64,000 bases of DNA from Aneurinibacillus uraniidurans (GTDB taxonomy: Bacteria; Bacillota; Bacilli; Aneurinibacillales; Aneurinibacillaceae). The DNA lies in contig NZ_CP116902.1 in assembly GCF_028471905.1 (NCBI RefSeq), positions 3,570,001 through 3,634,000 on the forward strand. Direction: 5' to 3'. The translations under genes were made by a program, and so were the position numbers. This document shows, one piece after another, positions 8,151 to 15,821 of this stretch. Below the pieces are notes generated by a model. That model saw nothing but the letters and a program-made list of their open reading frames with translations. It ran no database searches and was not told where the DNA came from. Every line of letters starts with the position of its first letter. The first letter of the stretch is position 1.

Positions 8151-8930
8151 TTATTGGAATCCATATGTTTTTAGCGTAGCTTTTCCTTCTGGACCCGTCA
8201 AGTATGCGAGAAATTCCTGCGCTTGCTCAGCATGGGACGAGCCTGCCAGCACAGCGGCTGGATATACGATTGGCTTATGCCACTTCGGATTCGCCGTTGC
8301 AACAACTTTTACTTTTTTCGATACACGTGCATCTGTCGCGTATACGATCCCCGCTTCCGCACTGCCGGACTCTACATACGACAGCACCTGGCGAACGTCA
8401 CTGCCAAATACCAGCTTATTTTTCACCTTGGCTGATAACCCGAGTGCATTAAACAATTCCTGTGAATAGCGCCCGGCTGGCACACTTTGTGGCTCTCCTA
8501 CCGCAAGATGAGTTAGCGGAGCTGTGCCAAGCTTCTCAAACGAATCAATCGCTCCTGTACTTCCTTCTGGTACAATTAAGACAAGCTCGTTGCGGGCAAA
8601 GTCTGTACGTGTCTGAGCTGCAAGTAATTTCTTATCATTCAGCTTATCCATATCCTTTTTACTGGCAGACAAAAAGACATCGGCCGGCGCGCCCTGTTCA
8701 ATCTGTTGGGCTAGCTTACCTGACCCACCAAAGCTGTACGTCAATGTAATATCAAGATGCCCTTGCTCGAATTTCGGTTTTAACTCCGTAAGTGCATCTT
8801 TAAGACTGGCAGCAGCAGAAATCGTGATTTCCGTCTTTTTCACCGGCTCTGCTTTTTGTTGCGGAGAACACGCTGTTACCATAATGACGAGAGCCACCAT
8901 CATTATGATCGAAATAACCTTTTTGTGCAT
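8151..8930 (-). CDS. modA: Molybdate-binding lipoprotein
   Basis: 259 residues. An N-terminal lipoprotein signal MHKKVISIIMMVALVIMVTAC ends in a lipobox with Cys21 as lipidated residue. The mature part is a periplasmic-type binding protein with ISAAASLKDALTELKP, FGGSGKLAQQI and the GAPADVFLSAS ligand region typical of ModA. It delivers molybdate (or tungstate) to ModB. It opens the modABC operon and is divergent from the regulator gene at 9024; a decamer array fills the space between. Confidence 0.93.
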   Translation of the reverse strand: MHKKVISIIMMVALVIMVTACSPQQKAEPVKKTEITISAAASLKDALTELKPKFEQGHLDITLTYSFGGSGKLAQQIEQGAPADVFLSASKKDMDKLNDKKLLAAQTRTDFARNELVLIVPEGSTGAIDSFEKLGTAPLTHLAVGEPQSVPAGRYSQELFNALGLSAKVKNKLVFGSDVRQVLSYVESGSAEAGIVYATDARVSKKVKVVATANPKWHKPIVYPAAVLAGSSHAEQAQEFLAYLTGPEGKATLKTYGFQ

Positions 8931-8950
8931 TCTTCTACCCCTTTTACTTT

Positions 8951-9000
8951 TTATATCTAAACATAACTAATTATAACTAAATATAACTAATTATAAATAA
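8951..9000. repeat. Tandem 10-bp repeats in the modA/regulator intergenic space
   Basis: Five consecutive decamers ending in CTAA or a near variant: TTATATCTAA, ACATAACTAA, TTATAACTAA, ATATAACTAA, TTATAAATAA. The exact 10-bp period puts all units on one face of the helix. The position between divergent genes suggests an operator array for the regulator. Confidence 0.75.
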
Positions 9001-9023
9001 CGAATTTTAATCAGGAGGGTATT

Positions 9024-9953
9024 ATGAGTGATATTTCGTATACCACAGAAGAAATCGCCTCTCTCTTAAAAGTGTCCAAACTTACCGTATATGATTTGAT
9101 CAAAAAAGGGGATCTGATCGCGTATCGAGTCGGACGACAGATGCGGGTAGATGCAGCTGATCTCGAAGCGTACAAGCAGCGGGCACGGGGCGGAGTCCCA
9201 TCCATCCGATCAGAGCAACCGCCATCGCATTCTAGTGTCAGCACTTCGGATCGCGATGTTGTCATTAGCGGGCAGGATATGGCTCTCGATATTTTGACAC
9301 GCCACCTGGAAGGACATGATGGAATCCGTCCACTTCGCTCTTATACCGGAAGCTTAAATGGCCTGATGGCGATGTACCGGGGAGAAGCTCATATCGTGAG
9401 CACTCATCTGTGGGATGGGGATACAGGCGAATACAACATTCCATATGTACGCAAGATTCTGGTCAGCCACCACTATACTGTTGTCAATCTTGTATCCCGT
9501 CAGGCGGGCCTGTATGTACAAAAAGGGAATCCAAAAAAAATAACTGGGTGGAGTGATCTGGAGCGCGGCGACATCTCGATTGTCAATCGCGAGAAAGGCT
9601 CAGGAGCACGTGTTCTTCTTGATGAGCAGCTGCGTCTGCATCGCATTGCGTCATCTGATGTACACGGCTATCAAAATGAGGAGTCCAGCCATTTAGGAGT
9701 TGCCGGGGCAGTCGCCAGCGGATGCGCGGATACGGGAGTGGGCATTGAAAAAGTAGCGTATGTGGTCGGCGTGGACTTTATCCCTCTCATTCAAGAGCGG
9801 TATGATCTGGTGATACTCAAAACACCGAACAATACGATGCTGCTAGACAATTTGCTTCGGACACTACAAAGTCCCGCTTTTCAGAACGAAATCACAGCAA
9901 TCGGGGGATATGATCTGACCCATACCGGTAAAATATTGTATGAAAACGAGTAA
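9024..9953 (+). CDS. Molybdate-type one-component regulator: HTH plus PBP-like domain (YvgK-like)
   Basis: 309 residues; AGGAGGG lies 6 nt before the ATG. The first 50 residues are an excisionase/MerR-like helix-turn-helix (YTTEEIASLLKVSKLTVYDLIKKGDLIAYRVGRQMRV). After a polar linker, residues about 80-300 form a periplasmic-binding-protein-like domain (SYTGSLNGLMAMYRGEAHIVSTHLWDG, REKGSGARVLLDEQL, VASGCADTGVGIE). B. subtilis has a similar gene beside its modAB homologues. It likely binds molybdate directly and controls modABC from the decamer array between the two start sites (inference). Confidence 0.85.
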   Translation: MSDISYTTEEIASLLKVSKLTVYDLIKKGDLIAYRVGRQMRVDAADLEAYKQRARGGVPSIRSEQPPSHSSVSTSDRDVVISGQDMALDILTRHLEGHDGIRPLRSYTGSLNGLMAMYRGEAHIVSTHLWDGDTGEYNIPYVRKILVSHHYTVVNLVSRQAGLYVQKGNPKKITGWSDLERGDISIVNREKGSGARVLLDEQLRLHRIASSDVHGYQNEESSHLGVAGAVASGCADTGVGIEKVAYVVGVDFIPLIQERYDLVILKTPNNTMLLDNLLRTLQSPAFQNEITAIGGYDLTHTGKILYENE

Positions 9954-9981
9954 AAAGAAACCGTTCAATTCTTCTAACAAA

Positions 9982-10015
9982 CAAGGTCGTAACCTGCTAC
10001 ACAGTTACGACCTTG
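9982..10015. terminator. Bidirectional terminator
   Basis: CAAGGTCGTAAC pairs perfectly with GTTACGACCTTG across a 10-nt loop, between the convergent regulator and ybaK-like genes. Confidence 0.85.
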
Positions 10016-10021
10016 CATTTT

Positions 10022-10492
10022 CTATTCTTCTTTAGCTAATTTCACTGTACTTCCCTGGGTAATCTGCACGAGTTTTTGCGGAGAAATAGGCAAAAGCGAT
10101 TCTGGAATGCCCGCTGCTGTATAAACCACGTCAAAACGATGTAATAATTCATCAATATAAATCGGGATCTCCTGTTGTAAGGCAAACGGACAAACAGCAC
10201 CCGGCTTAAAACCCGTCACCTCTTCTACTTCCTCAGCAGAGGCCATTTTTTGCTTTTTTCCACCAATAAGTGATTTTACCTTTTTGGAGTCGATTCGAAT
10301 ATCACCTGATGCTACAAATAAACCATACGCATCGTCATTCGTTCGAAATAAAATGGACTTGGCAATTTGGCCAATCTCTACTCCTAAAACGCGGGCAGCC
10401 TCTTCCGACGTATGCATTTTCTCCTCATATACAATCGGCTCAATAGCAGCATCATGCTTTTTAAGAAATTCTCGTACTCGCTCAATAGCCAT
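10022..10492 (-). CDS. YbaK/ProX-family aminoacyl-tRNA deacylase
   Basis: 156 residues from the ATG at 10492, which follows GGGAGG; ten additional codons upstream are open but unsupported. The YbaK fold is indicated by TSEEAARVLGVEIGQIAKSILFRT, GDIRIDSKKVKSLIG and the EEVTGFKPGAVCPFAL loop, including the GxxPGAVxPF signature variant. Members hydrolyse mischarged Cys- or Ala-tRNAPro; which of these is edited here cannot be read from the sequence. It is downstream of metC on the same strand with a 45-bp gap. Confidence 0.88.
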   Translation of the reverse strand: MAIERVREFLKKHDAAIEPIVYEEKMHTSEEAARVLGVEIGQIAKSILFRTNDDAYGLFVASGDIRIDSKKVKSLIGGKKQKMASAEEVEEVTGFKPGAVCPFALQQEIPIYIDELLHRFDVVYTAAGIPESLLPISPQKLVQITQGSTVKLAKEE

Positions 10493-10537
10493 ACGACAAT
10501 ACCTCCCCTGTCTCTGTATCATTTCGACATGTCCATT

Positions 10538-11731
10538 TTACCTAAGGGAGGGTGAATTTGATAGAGAAAGCGCCTGAGTAAAATCAGCCTGCAAATCTGC
10601 CGCTTCTTCCAGCCCGACCGAAAGGCGGACAAGCTTACCTGTAATCCCGATCGCACGACGCACTTCTTCCGGAATGCTTGCATGTGACATGCGAATCGGA
10701 TGCGTCAAAATACTCTCCACTGCTCCGAGACTCACCGCAAGTGCCGGGATTTTCGTCCGTTCCAGAAACGATTCCGCCTCTTCCTCTGTACGGAATTCAA
10801 ACGAAACAATCCCGCCAAACCCAGATGCCTGCCGCGTCGCTAACTCATGATCCGGATGATCAGCAAGCCCCGGATAATACACCCGTTCAATTTGCGGCTG
10901 TTCCGAAAGCCAGCGAGCTAGCGCAAGCGCTGTCGCCTGGTGCTGGTCAAGCCGGATTTTTAACGTCTTCAATCCGCGAAGTAAGAGCCATGAATCCTGC
11001 GGGCCAAGAATGGCACCGAACGAATTCTGCACAAAATATATCTCCTCCGCCAGATCTTCCGCAGCTACAACCACAAGACCACCCACCACATCACTGTGCC
11101 CCCCAATGTATTTGGTCGCACTATGCACCACAATATCCGCTCCAAGCGCAAGCGGCTTCTGCAAATACGGGGTCATAAACGTGTTATCCACTACCGTTAG
11201 AATCCCATACTGCCTGGCAATTGCCGATACAGCAGCAATATCGGTAATTTTCATCAGTGGATTGGACGGTGTTTCAATAAAAATCATTCGTGTCTCTGGC
11301 GTGATTGAAGCCGCCACTGCCTCCAGGTCCGTCATATCAACGAACTGCGGCTCAATGCCAAAGCGTGGAAACAACCGAGTCAGCACCCGATACGTACCGC
11401 CATAAATATCACGGGAGATCAGCACCTTATCCCCCTGATTCAACAAACAAAATACAGAGGAGATTGCCGCCATCCCGGATGCGAACGCGAACCCTGCATA
11501 CCCACCTTCCAGCTGCGCAATCGTATTCTCCAATGCTTTGCGAGTCGGGTTGCCGGATCGGGAATAATCAAACGCTCCCTCTCCCGCTAGTGCCCGTTGA
11601 TCAAATGTCGAAACCTGGTACACCGGAACGTTTACCGCACCATACGGCTCCGCAATTCCTGTCTGAGCATGGATGAGCCGTGTGCCAAACGACGAATTTT
11701 CATCATAAGCGTCAACAGTATGAGTAAGCAT
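10538..11731 (-). CDS. metC: Cystathionine beta-lyase
   Basis: 397 residues, Cys/Met-metabolism PLP enzyme. PLP lysine in SATKYIGGHSD, substrate-pocket DYSRSGNPTR and the ETPSNPLMKITDI block are all present. It cleaves cystathionine to homocysteine, pyruvate and ammonia. The start overlaps the last 20 nt of metI and has GGAGG upstream, giving translational coupling. MetC versus cystathionine gamma-lyase is decided here by the metI-metC order under a SAM riboswitch, which matches Bacillus; sequence alone would leave some doubt. Confidence 0.88.
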   Translation of the reverse strand: MLTHTVDAYDENSSFGTRLIHAQTGIAEPYGAVNVPVYQVSTFDQRALAGEGAFDYSRSGNPTRKALENTIAQLEGGYAGFAFASGMAAISSVFCLLNQGDKVLISRDIYGGTYRVLTRLFPRFGIEPQFVDMTDLEAVAASITPETRMIFIETPSNPLMKITDIAAVSAIARQYGILTVVDNTFMTPYLQKPLALGADIVVHSATKYIGGHSDVVGGLVVVAAEDLAEEIYFVQNSFGAILGPQDSWLLLRGLKTLKIRLDQHQATALALARWLSEQPQIERVYYPGLADHPDHELATRQASGFGGIVSFEFRTEEEAESFLERTKIPALAVSLGAVESILTHPIRMSHASIPEEVRRAIGITGKLVRLSVGLEEAADLQADFTQALSLSNSPSLR

Positions 11732-12860
11732 GAAGGACCTCCTTTATATCCGCGAGAATATCGTCTACATTTTCAATACCGACCGACAGACGAAGCAAGC
11801 GGTCTGAGATACCAAGCTGCTTTCTTGTCTCTTCGGGAATGTCTGCATGTGTCTGACGTGCTGGAAATGTAATTAGACTCTCTACACCACCGAGGCTTTC
11901 GGCAAATGTGACAAGCTTCAGATTTTCCAGCAAGTATGAAACAAGTTCCTCTTCCTTCACTGTAAACGACAGCATGCCGCCTGCACCGGATGCCTGCTTC
12001 CGGTTCACTTCATACCCCTCATGATTTTCAAGCCCCGGATAATACACGGCCTCGATCTGCGGTTGTTTACAAAGCCACTCGGCAATCACCTGTGCATTAT
12101 ACTGCTGCCGCTCCATGCGCAGCGCCAGCGTTTTCAATCCGCGCAGCAACAGCCATGAATCCTGCGGACCAAGAATGGCTCCTATCGCATTCTGAATGAA
12201 TCTAATTCGCTCACCTAACTTCTCATCCTTCGTCACGACCAGACCAGCAATCACATCATTATGTCCACCAAGATATTTAGAAGCGCTGTGAATGACAATG
12301 TCTGCACCAAGCTCAAGCGGTTTCTGTAAATACGGCGTCATAAATGTATTGTCTACAATCGTTAACAACCCGTGTGCCTTCGCCAGCGCGACTACACAGG
12401 GAATATCACTTATTTTCATCAATGGATTGGTTGGGGTTTCAATAAAAATCCCTTTTGTGTCTGACTGAATAGCTGCCTCAACCTCTTTCAGGTTACTCGT
12501 ATCAACAAAGCTCGCCTGCACCCCATACACATTCAGCACTTCTCGAAGCACACGATACGTACCCCCGTACAAATCTTCCGTTACGATCAAATGATCACCC
12601 GGCGCAAACAGATGTAGCACAGCCGTTACCGCTGCCATACCGGAAGCAAACGCCGAAGCAACTGCCCCCTTCTCCAATCTGGCCGCTGCATCCTCCAGAA
12701 CAGTTCGGGTCGGATTGGCCGTTCGGGAATAATCATATCCTGTGCTCTCCCCAAGCTTTGGATGAGCAAATGTCGCCACCTGATAAATCGGTGGGCTAAC
12801 CGCCCCTGTCTGCGGATCTCTTCCGATACCTGCTCGCACTAACTCTGTTTCAATATGCAT
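11712..12860 (-). CDS. metI: Cystathionine gamma-synthase / O-acetylhomoserine thiolyase
   Basis: 382 residues from the ATG at 12860, which has GGGGAG 9 nt upstream; the longer open frame to 12956 runs into the riboswitch terminator and is not translated. PLP lysine in SASKYLGGHND, DYSRTANPTRTVLEDA pocket and IETPTNPLMKISDI are visible. It condenses an activated homoserine with cysteine to form cystathionine, the substrate of the overlapping metC. It is directly controlled by the SAM-I riboswitch ahead of it, so methionine sufficiency shuts it off. Confidence 0.9.
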   Translation of the reverse strand: MHIETELVRAGIGRDPQTGAVSPPIYQVATFAHPKLGESTGYDYSRTANPTRTVLEDAAARLEKGAVASAFASGMAAVTAVLHLFAPGDHLIVTEDLYGGTYRVLREVLNVYGVQASFVDTSNLKEVEAAIQSDTKGIFIETPTNPLMKISDIPCVVALAKAHGLLTIVDNTFMTPYLQKPLELGADIVIHSASKYLGGHNDVIAGLVVTKDEKLGERIRFIQNAIGAILGPQDSWLLLRGLKTLALRMERQQYNAQVIAEWLCKQPQIEAVYYPGLENHEGYEVNRKQASGAGGMLSFTVKEEELVSYLLENLKLVTFAESLGGVESLITFPARQTHADIPEETRKQLGISDRLLRLSVGIENVDDILADIKEVLHAYSYC

Positions 12861-12890
12861 GTTCCTGCTCCCCTCTATAATAAAGTCCAC

Positions 12891-13078
12891 AAAAAAACAC
12901 CCTTCACAGATGGAAGGGTGTTGGATGCAGCGGTCCGCTCGTCTGCTACCTCTCATCTGTTAGAACACGTATGTTCTACAGGAATTAGCACCGTTCACAC
13001 AATTGTCTATACAGACCATTCATGTGATGGTTGCCGGGCATCATCGGGCCAGTCCCTCCGCCTCTCTGGATAAGAGAA
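12891..13078 (-). promoter_or_regulatory. SAM-I (S-box) riboswitch with terminator
   Basis: On the minus strand the conserved S-box blocks appear in order: TCTTATCCAGAGAGGCGGAG, GGACTGGCCCGATGATGCCC, GGCAACC, GGTGCTAATTCC and AGATGAGAGG. A terminator follows (AACACCCTTC / GAAGGGTGTTTTTTT, 12891-12922). SAM binding should promote termination ahead of metI-metC. Confidence 0.97.
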
Positions 13079-13101
13079 TTCAATTTTTTCAATTATCAGC
13101 A

Positions 13102-13130
13102 ATCATAAATCAAAAATGTTCATTTGTAAA
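13102..13130 (-). promoter_or_regulatory. Promoter of the metI S-box leader
   Basis: TTTACA (13125-13130), 17-bp spacer, TATGAT (13102-13107), about 25 bp before the riboswitch P1 stem. Confidence 0.75.
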
Positions 13131-13226
13131 CCGCATTTTCATGGGTAACATTAACAAAATAGATTTTCACCATCAGGGAAGCTTAATAGGTGTAACGCAC
13201 ATTACAAATTTATTGAGGTGACATTC

Positions 13227-13418
13227 ATGAAAAAGGTAATCGCATTTACATTAGCAGCATGTGTTGCCGGTTTTACGCTCCCAGCCTTCGCCGCTACTCC
13301 TGATACAACGCACAAAGCAAAACATCACCATCACCATAAAAAGGTGCATGCTAAGCATCATGGAAAAATGCATATTAAGGGACTGCCTAAGACAGGCTAT
13401 GGCGGCGCAAGCGAATAA
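13227..13418 (+). CDS. Small secreted His-rich protein with C-terminal LPKTG motif
   Basis: 63 residues from the ATG at 13227 (GAGGTGA 5 nt upstream). Residues 1-22 are a signal peptide (MKK, hydrophobic core, AFA cleavage site). The mature 41 residues contain ten histidines, including HHHHH at 33-37, plus many lysines, so metal binding is plausible. Residues 53-57 are LPKTG, followed only by YGGASE: there is no hydrophobic anchor or basic tail as in a classical cell-wall sorting signal. A sortase gene follows 65 bp downstream beyond a strong terminator, which suggests enzyme and substrate. Function unknown. Confidence 0.8.
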   Translation: MKKVIAFTLAACVAGFTLPAFAATPDTTHKAKHHHHHKKVHAKHHGKMHIKGLPKTGYGGASE

Positions 13419-13419
13419 A

Positions 13420-13449
13420 CAAAAAAAAGGGGGGCTTCCCCCTTTTTTG
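13420..13449 (+). terminator. Terminator between the His-rich protein and sortase genes
   Basis: A8-GGGGGG-CTT-CCCCC-T6. It would make the substrate mRNA more abundant than any read-through into the sortase gene. Confidence 0.85.
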
Positions 13450-13483
13450 TACTGTGCACTATTAATTCAGAGGGGAAAATAAC

Positions 13484-14005
13484 ATGAGAATCCTAACCTG
13501 TCTTCTCTTGATCGCTATTTTTTTCTTTCCTTGCTCAACGATTGACGCCCATACTTCAAAAGCATTTGTACCCGTTCGTATCGAAATACCTCAGATTAAA
13601 CTTAAAGCTGCTGTAGAACCTGTCTCCGTACTGGCAAATGGACAAATGGGGGTCCCACCTTCCTTTGAAAAAGTAGGCATTCTCACGCCTTGGACAAAGC
13701 CAGGTGAACCAGGCAATGCTGTGATTGCGGGACACTTCGACCACTATACAGGACCGGCTATATTTTATCGCCTAAGGGAATTAAAACGTGGTGATAAAAT
13801 TTTTTTATACAACAGGAAAAATGACAAGCTTGTTTTTACTGTTAAAAATGTAGAATCATTTATGACCAAAAAAGCACCTTTAGAAAGAATATTCGGGCCC
13901 TCATCCAACGCTCAATTAAATTTAATTACTTGTAGTGGTAAATTTAATAAAAAAACACGTGAACATACCCAACGTCTTGTTGTGTTTGCTGAAATTTCCC
14001 CGTAA
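13484..14005 (+). CDS. Small sortase (class D/F-like)
   Basis: 173 residues; AGAGGGG is 9 nt before the ATG. An N-terminal hydrophobic stretch (residues 3-20) serves as signal or membrane anchor. The sortase catalytic triad is complete: His84 in AGHFDHY, Cys150 in LITCSG, Arg164 in HTQRLVVFA. It lacks a C-terminal membrane segment, as in class D/F enzymes. Sortases cut at LPxTG and join the threonine to an amine acceptor; the neighbouring tiny LPKTG protein is the obvious candidate substrate. The class assignment is by size and motif context, not by alignment. Confidence 0.88.
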   Translation: MRILTCLLLIAIFFFPCSTIDAHTSKAFVPVRIEIPQIKLKAAVEPVSVLANGQMGVPPSFEKVGILTPWTKPGEPGNAVIAGHFDHYTGPAIFYRLRELKRGDKIFLYNRKNDKLVFTVKNVESFMTKKAPLERIFGPSSNAQLNLITCSGKFNKKTREHTQRLVVFAEISP

Positions 14006-14047
14006 CTTCTCCACTCCTTTTGTAACCAATATAAATAATCATCCGAA

Positions 14048-14072
14048 CCTGGCCCTGAGCCGGGATTTTTTT
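14048..14072 (+). terminator. Sortase gene terminator
   Basis: CCTGGC-CCTGA-GCCGGG followed by A-T7, about 40 nt after the sortase stop. Confidence 0.65.
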
Positions 14073-14102
14073 ATGGGATATTTTCACACAAAATCAGCAT
14101 TG

Positions 14103-14138
14103 ATTCATTTTTGCATTAAAATTTATGCACAAATGAAT
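14103..14138. promoter_or_regulatory. Candidate enhancer (UAS) for a sigma-54 activator
   Basis: Inverted repeat of two 14-nt arms, ATTCATTTTTGCAT and ATGCACAAATGAAT, with one mismatch and an 8-nt spacer. Its centre lies about 70 bp upstream of the -24 GG of the sigma-54 promoter, the usual place for a bacterial enhancer-binding protein. Confidence 0.65.
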
Positions 14139-14190
14139 TGTATTTTCGACAAAAGTCCCTATTTTTCTATTATTTTTAACATTTATTTAT

Positions 14191-14206
14191 TGGCATGACC
14201 CTTGCA
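14191..14206 (+). promoter_or_regulatory. Sigma-54 (SigL) promoter
   Basis: TGGCATGACCCTTGCA: -24 GG and -12 GC separated by exactly 10 bp, matching the consensus YTGGCACGN4TTGCW with one change. It lies about 60 bp before the permease start. Confidence 0.85.
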
Positions 14207-14264
14207 TATTACACATAATACAGACACAGTTTTGTAAAAAGTATAAACAAATAGGAGGATGGAT

Positions 14265-15671
14265 ATGGAGAAAACACAACAAGCTCAACTTCAAAAGCAG
14301 CTTAAGACAAGACATATTACGATGATCTCCATCGGGGGCATTATTGGTGCCGGTCTTTTCGTTGGTAGTGGTGCTGTTCTTAACTCAACAGGTCCTGGTG
14401 CAGTTCTTTCTTATGCTGTTGCCGGTTTGCTTGTAGTACTGCTTATGCGCATGCTTGGAGAAATGGCGCTCGTAAACCCGGACAGTGGTTCATTCGCCAC
14501 ATACGCACGACTGGCAATCGGACCGTGGGCTGGCTATACAATCGGATGGCTGTACTGGTTCTTCTGGGTTATTACCATCGCAATTGAAGCAACCGCGGGT
14601 GGCGCAATCGTACACGGCTGGTTCCCAGCTATACCGATCTGGGCCTGGAGTCTAATTCTCACATTCTTGCTAACGCTTACAAATATTTTTTCTGTTAAAT
14701 CATTTGGTGAATTCGAATACTGGTTCTCCATGATTAAAGTTGTTGCTATCATCGCATTCATGGGCATTGGCCTTACCATTATTCTTGGTTTTTTCCCAGG
14801 CGTTCACTCTCCTGGTATGTCGAACTTCACAGGACACGGCGGCTTCATGCCACTTGGAACTAGTTCGATCTTTGTTGGGATCGTAACGGTTGTCTTCTCA
14901 TACTTCGGAGCTGAAATCGCTGCCATCGCGGCAGGCGAGTCCGAAAACCCTGAAAAAGCCGTTGTCGTTGCAATTAAAAGCGTTGTCTGGCGTGTTCTAT
15001 TATTCTATATCGGTTCTGTTACCATCCTTGCGTTCCTGCTTCCGTGGGACTCAACTGAATTGCTGAAAAGCCCATACGTAACGATGCTCGATATGGTAGG
15101 AATTAAGGCGGGCGCTCAAATCATGAACGTCGTTGTTCTAACATCTGTACTATCCTGCCTGAACTCAGCACTGTATTCGAACTCACGTATGCTGTACGCT
15201 CTGGCGAAACGTGGAGATGCTCCACGTGCACTCCTTAAATTGAACAAGCATGGTGTTCCGGTTCTTGCTGTATTTGCCAGCACAGTCGCTGCCTACATCT
15301 GTGCGATCTTCAGTTTTGTGTCACCAGGCAAGCTGTTCCTGTTCCTTGTAAACTCATCAGGTGCGATTGCGCTGCTTGTATACTTAGCTATTGCAATCTC
15401 TCAGCTTCGTCTACGCCGCCAAACAGAACGTGAAAATCCAGAAAAACTGAAAATGAAAATGTGGATGTTCCCATATCTGACTTACGTGGTAATTGTCGCT
15501 GTTGTCGGCATTCTCATTTCCATGGCCTTCATCGAATCTGTACGTTCACAGCTGTACCTGACTTTATTGCTTGCAGCATTTGTAGTACTTTCTTATTTTA
15601 TCACCGGCAAGAAACATTCAGCCCCGGAACCAGCCCTGATCGATGGGGTAGATCCGGCTCAAGATAAATAA
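14265..15671 (+). CDS. APC-family amino acid permease
   Basis: 468 residues from the ATG at 14265, 6 nt after AGGAGG (an ATG two codons earlier overlaps the ribosome site). About twelve membrane helices; the first carries ISIGGIIGAGLFVGSGAVL, the substrate-binding helix 1 motif of the amino-acid transporter (AAT) branch. GEMALVNPDSGSFATYA and EIAAIAAGESENPEKAV are also typical. It imports an amino acid by proton symport; the substrate is not evident. The sigma-54 promoter and upstream palindrome indicate activation by a RocR- or BkdR-like protein when nitrogen or carbon from an amino acid is available, but no such activator gene is in the window. Confidence 0.9.
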   Translation: MEKTQQAQLQKQLKTRHITMISIGGIIGAGLFVGSGAVLNSTGPGAVLSYAVAGLLVVLLMRMLGEMALVNPDSGSFATYARLAIGPWAGYTIGWLYWFFWVITIAIEATAGGAIVHGWFPAIPIWAWSLILTFLLTLTNIFSVKSFGEFEYWFSMIKVVAIIAFMGIGLTIILGFFPGVHSPGMSNFTGHGGFMPLGTSSIFVGIVTVVFSYFGAEIAAIAAGESENPEKAVVVAIKSVVWRVLLFYIGSVTILAFLLPWDSTELLKSPYVTMLDMVGIKAGAQIMNVVVLTSVLSCLNSALYSNSRMLYALAKRGDAPRALLKLNKHGVPVLAVFASTVAAYICAIFSFVSPGKLFLFLVNSSGAIALLVYLAIAISQLRLRRQTERENPEKLKMKMWMFPYLTYVVIVAVVGILISMAFIESVRSQLYLTLLLAAFVVLSYFITGKKHSAPEPALIDGVDPAQDK

Positions 15672-15678
15672 TCCTTCC

Positions 15679-15709
15679 AATCCAGAGGACAAGCTCCTCT
15701 GGATTTTTT
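15679..15709 (+). terminator. Permease terminator
   Basis: AATCCAGAGG-ACAAGCT-CCTCTGGATTTTTTA directly after the permease stop. Confidence 0.9.
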
Positions 15710-15821
15710 ATTGCCTTATTATCATCATAAATTCACAGTTAATACATATCCATTTTTATTCATTTATAGTAAAATATATACAAGATAGATATATAAGGTG
15801 TGAGGGAGGGGATTCATAACT

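Noticed and set aside
10678-11178. 166-codon plus-strand open frame opposite metC
   Set aside because: Low-complexity Pro/Ser-rich antisense of a real gene.
13227-13418. Classical LPxTG cell-wall anchored protein
   Set aside because: No hydrophobic segment or basic tail follows LPKTG, so it is not a standard sorting signal.
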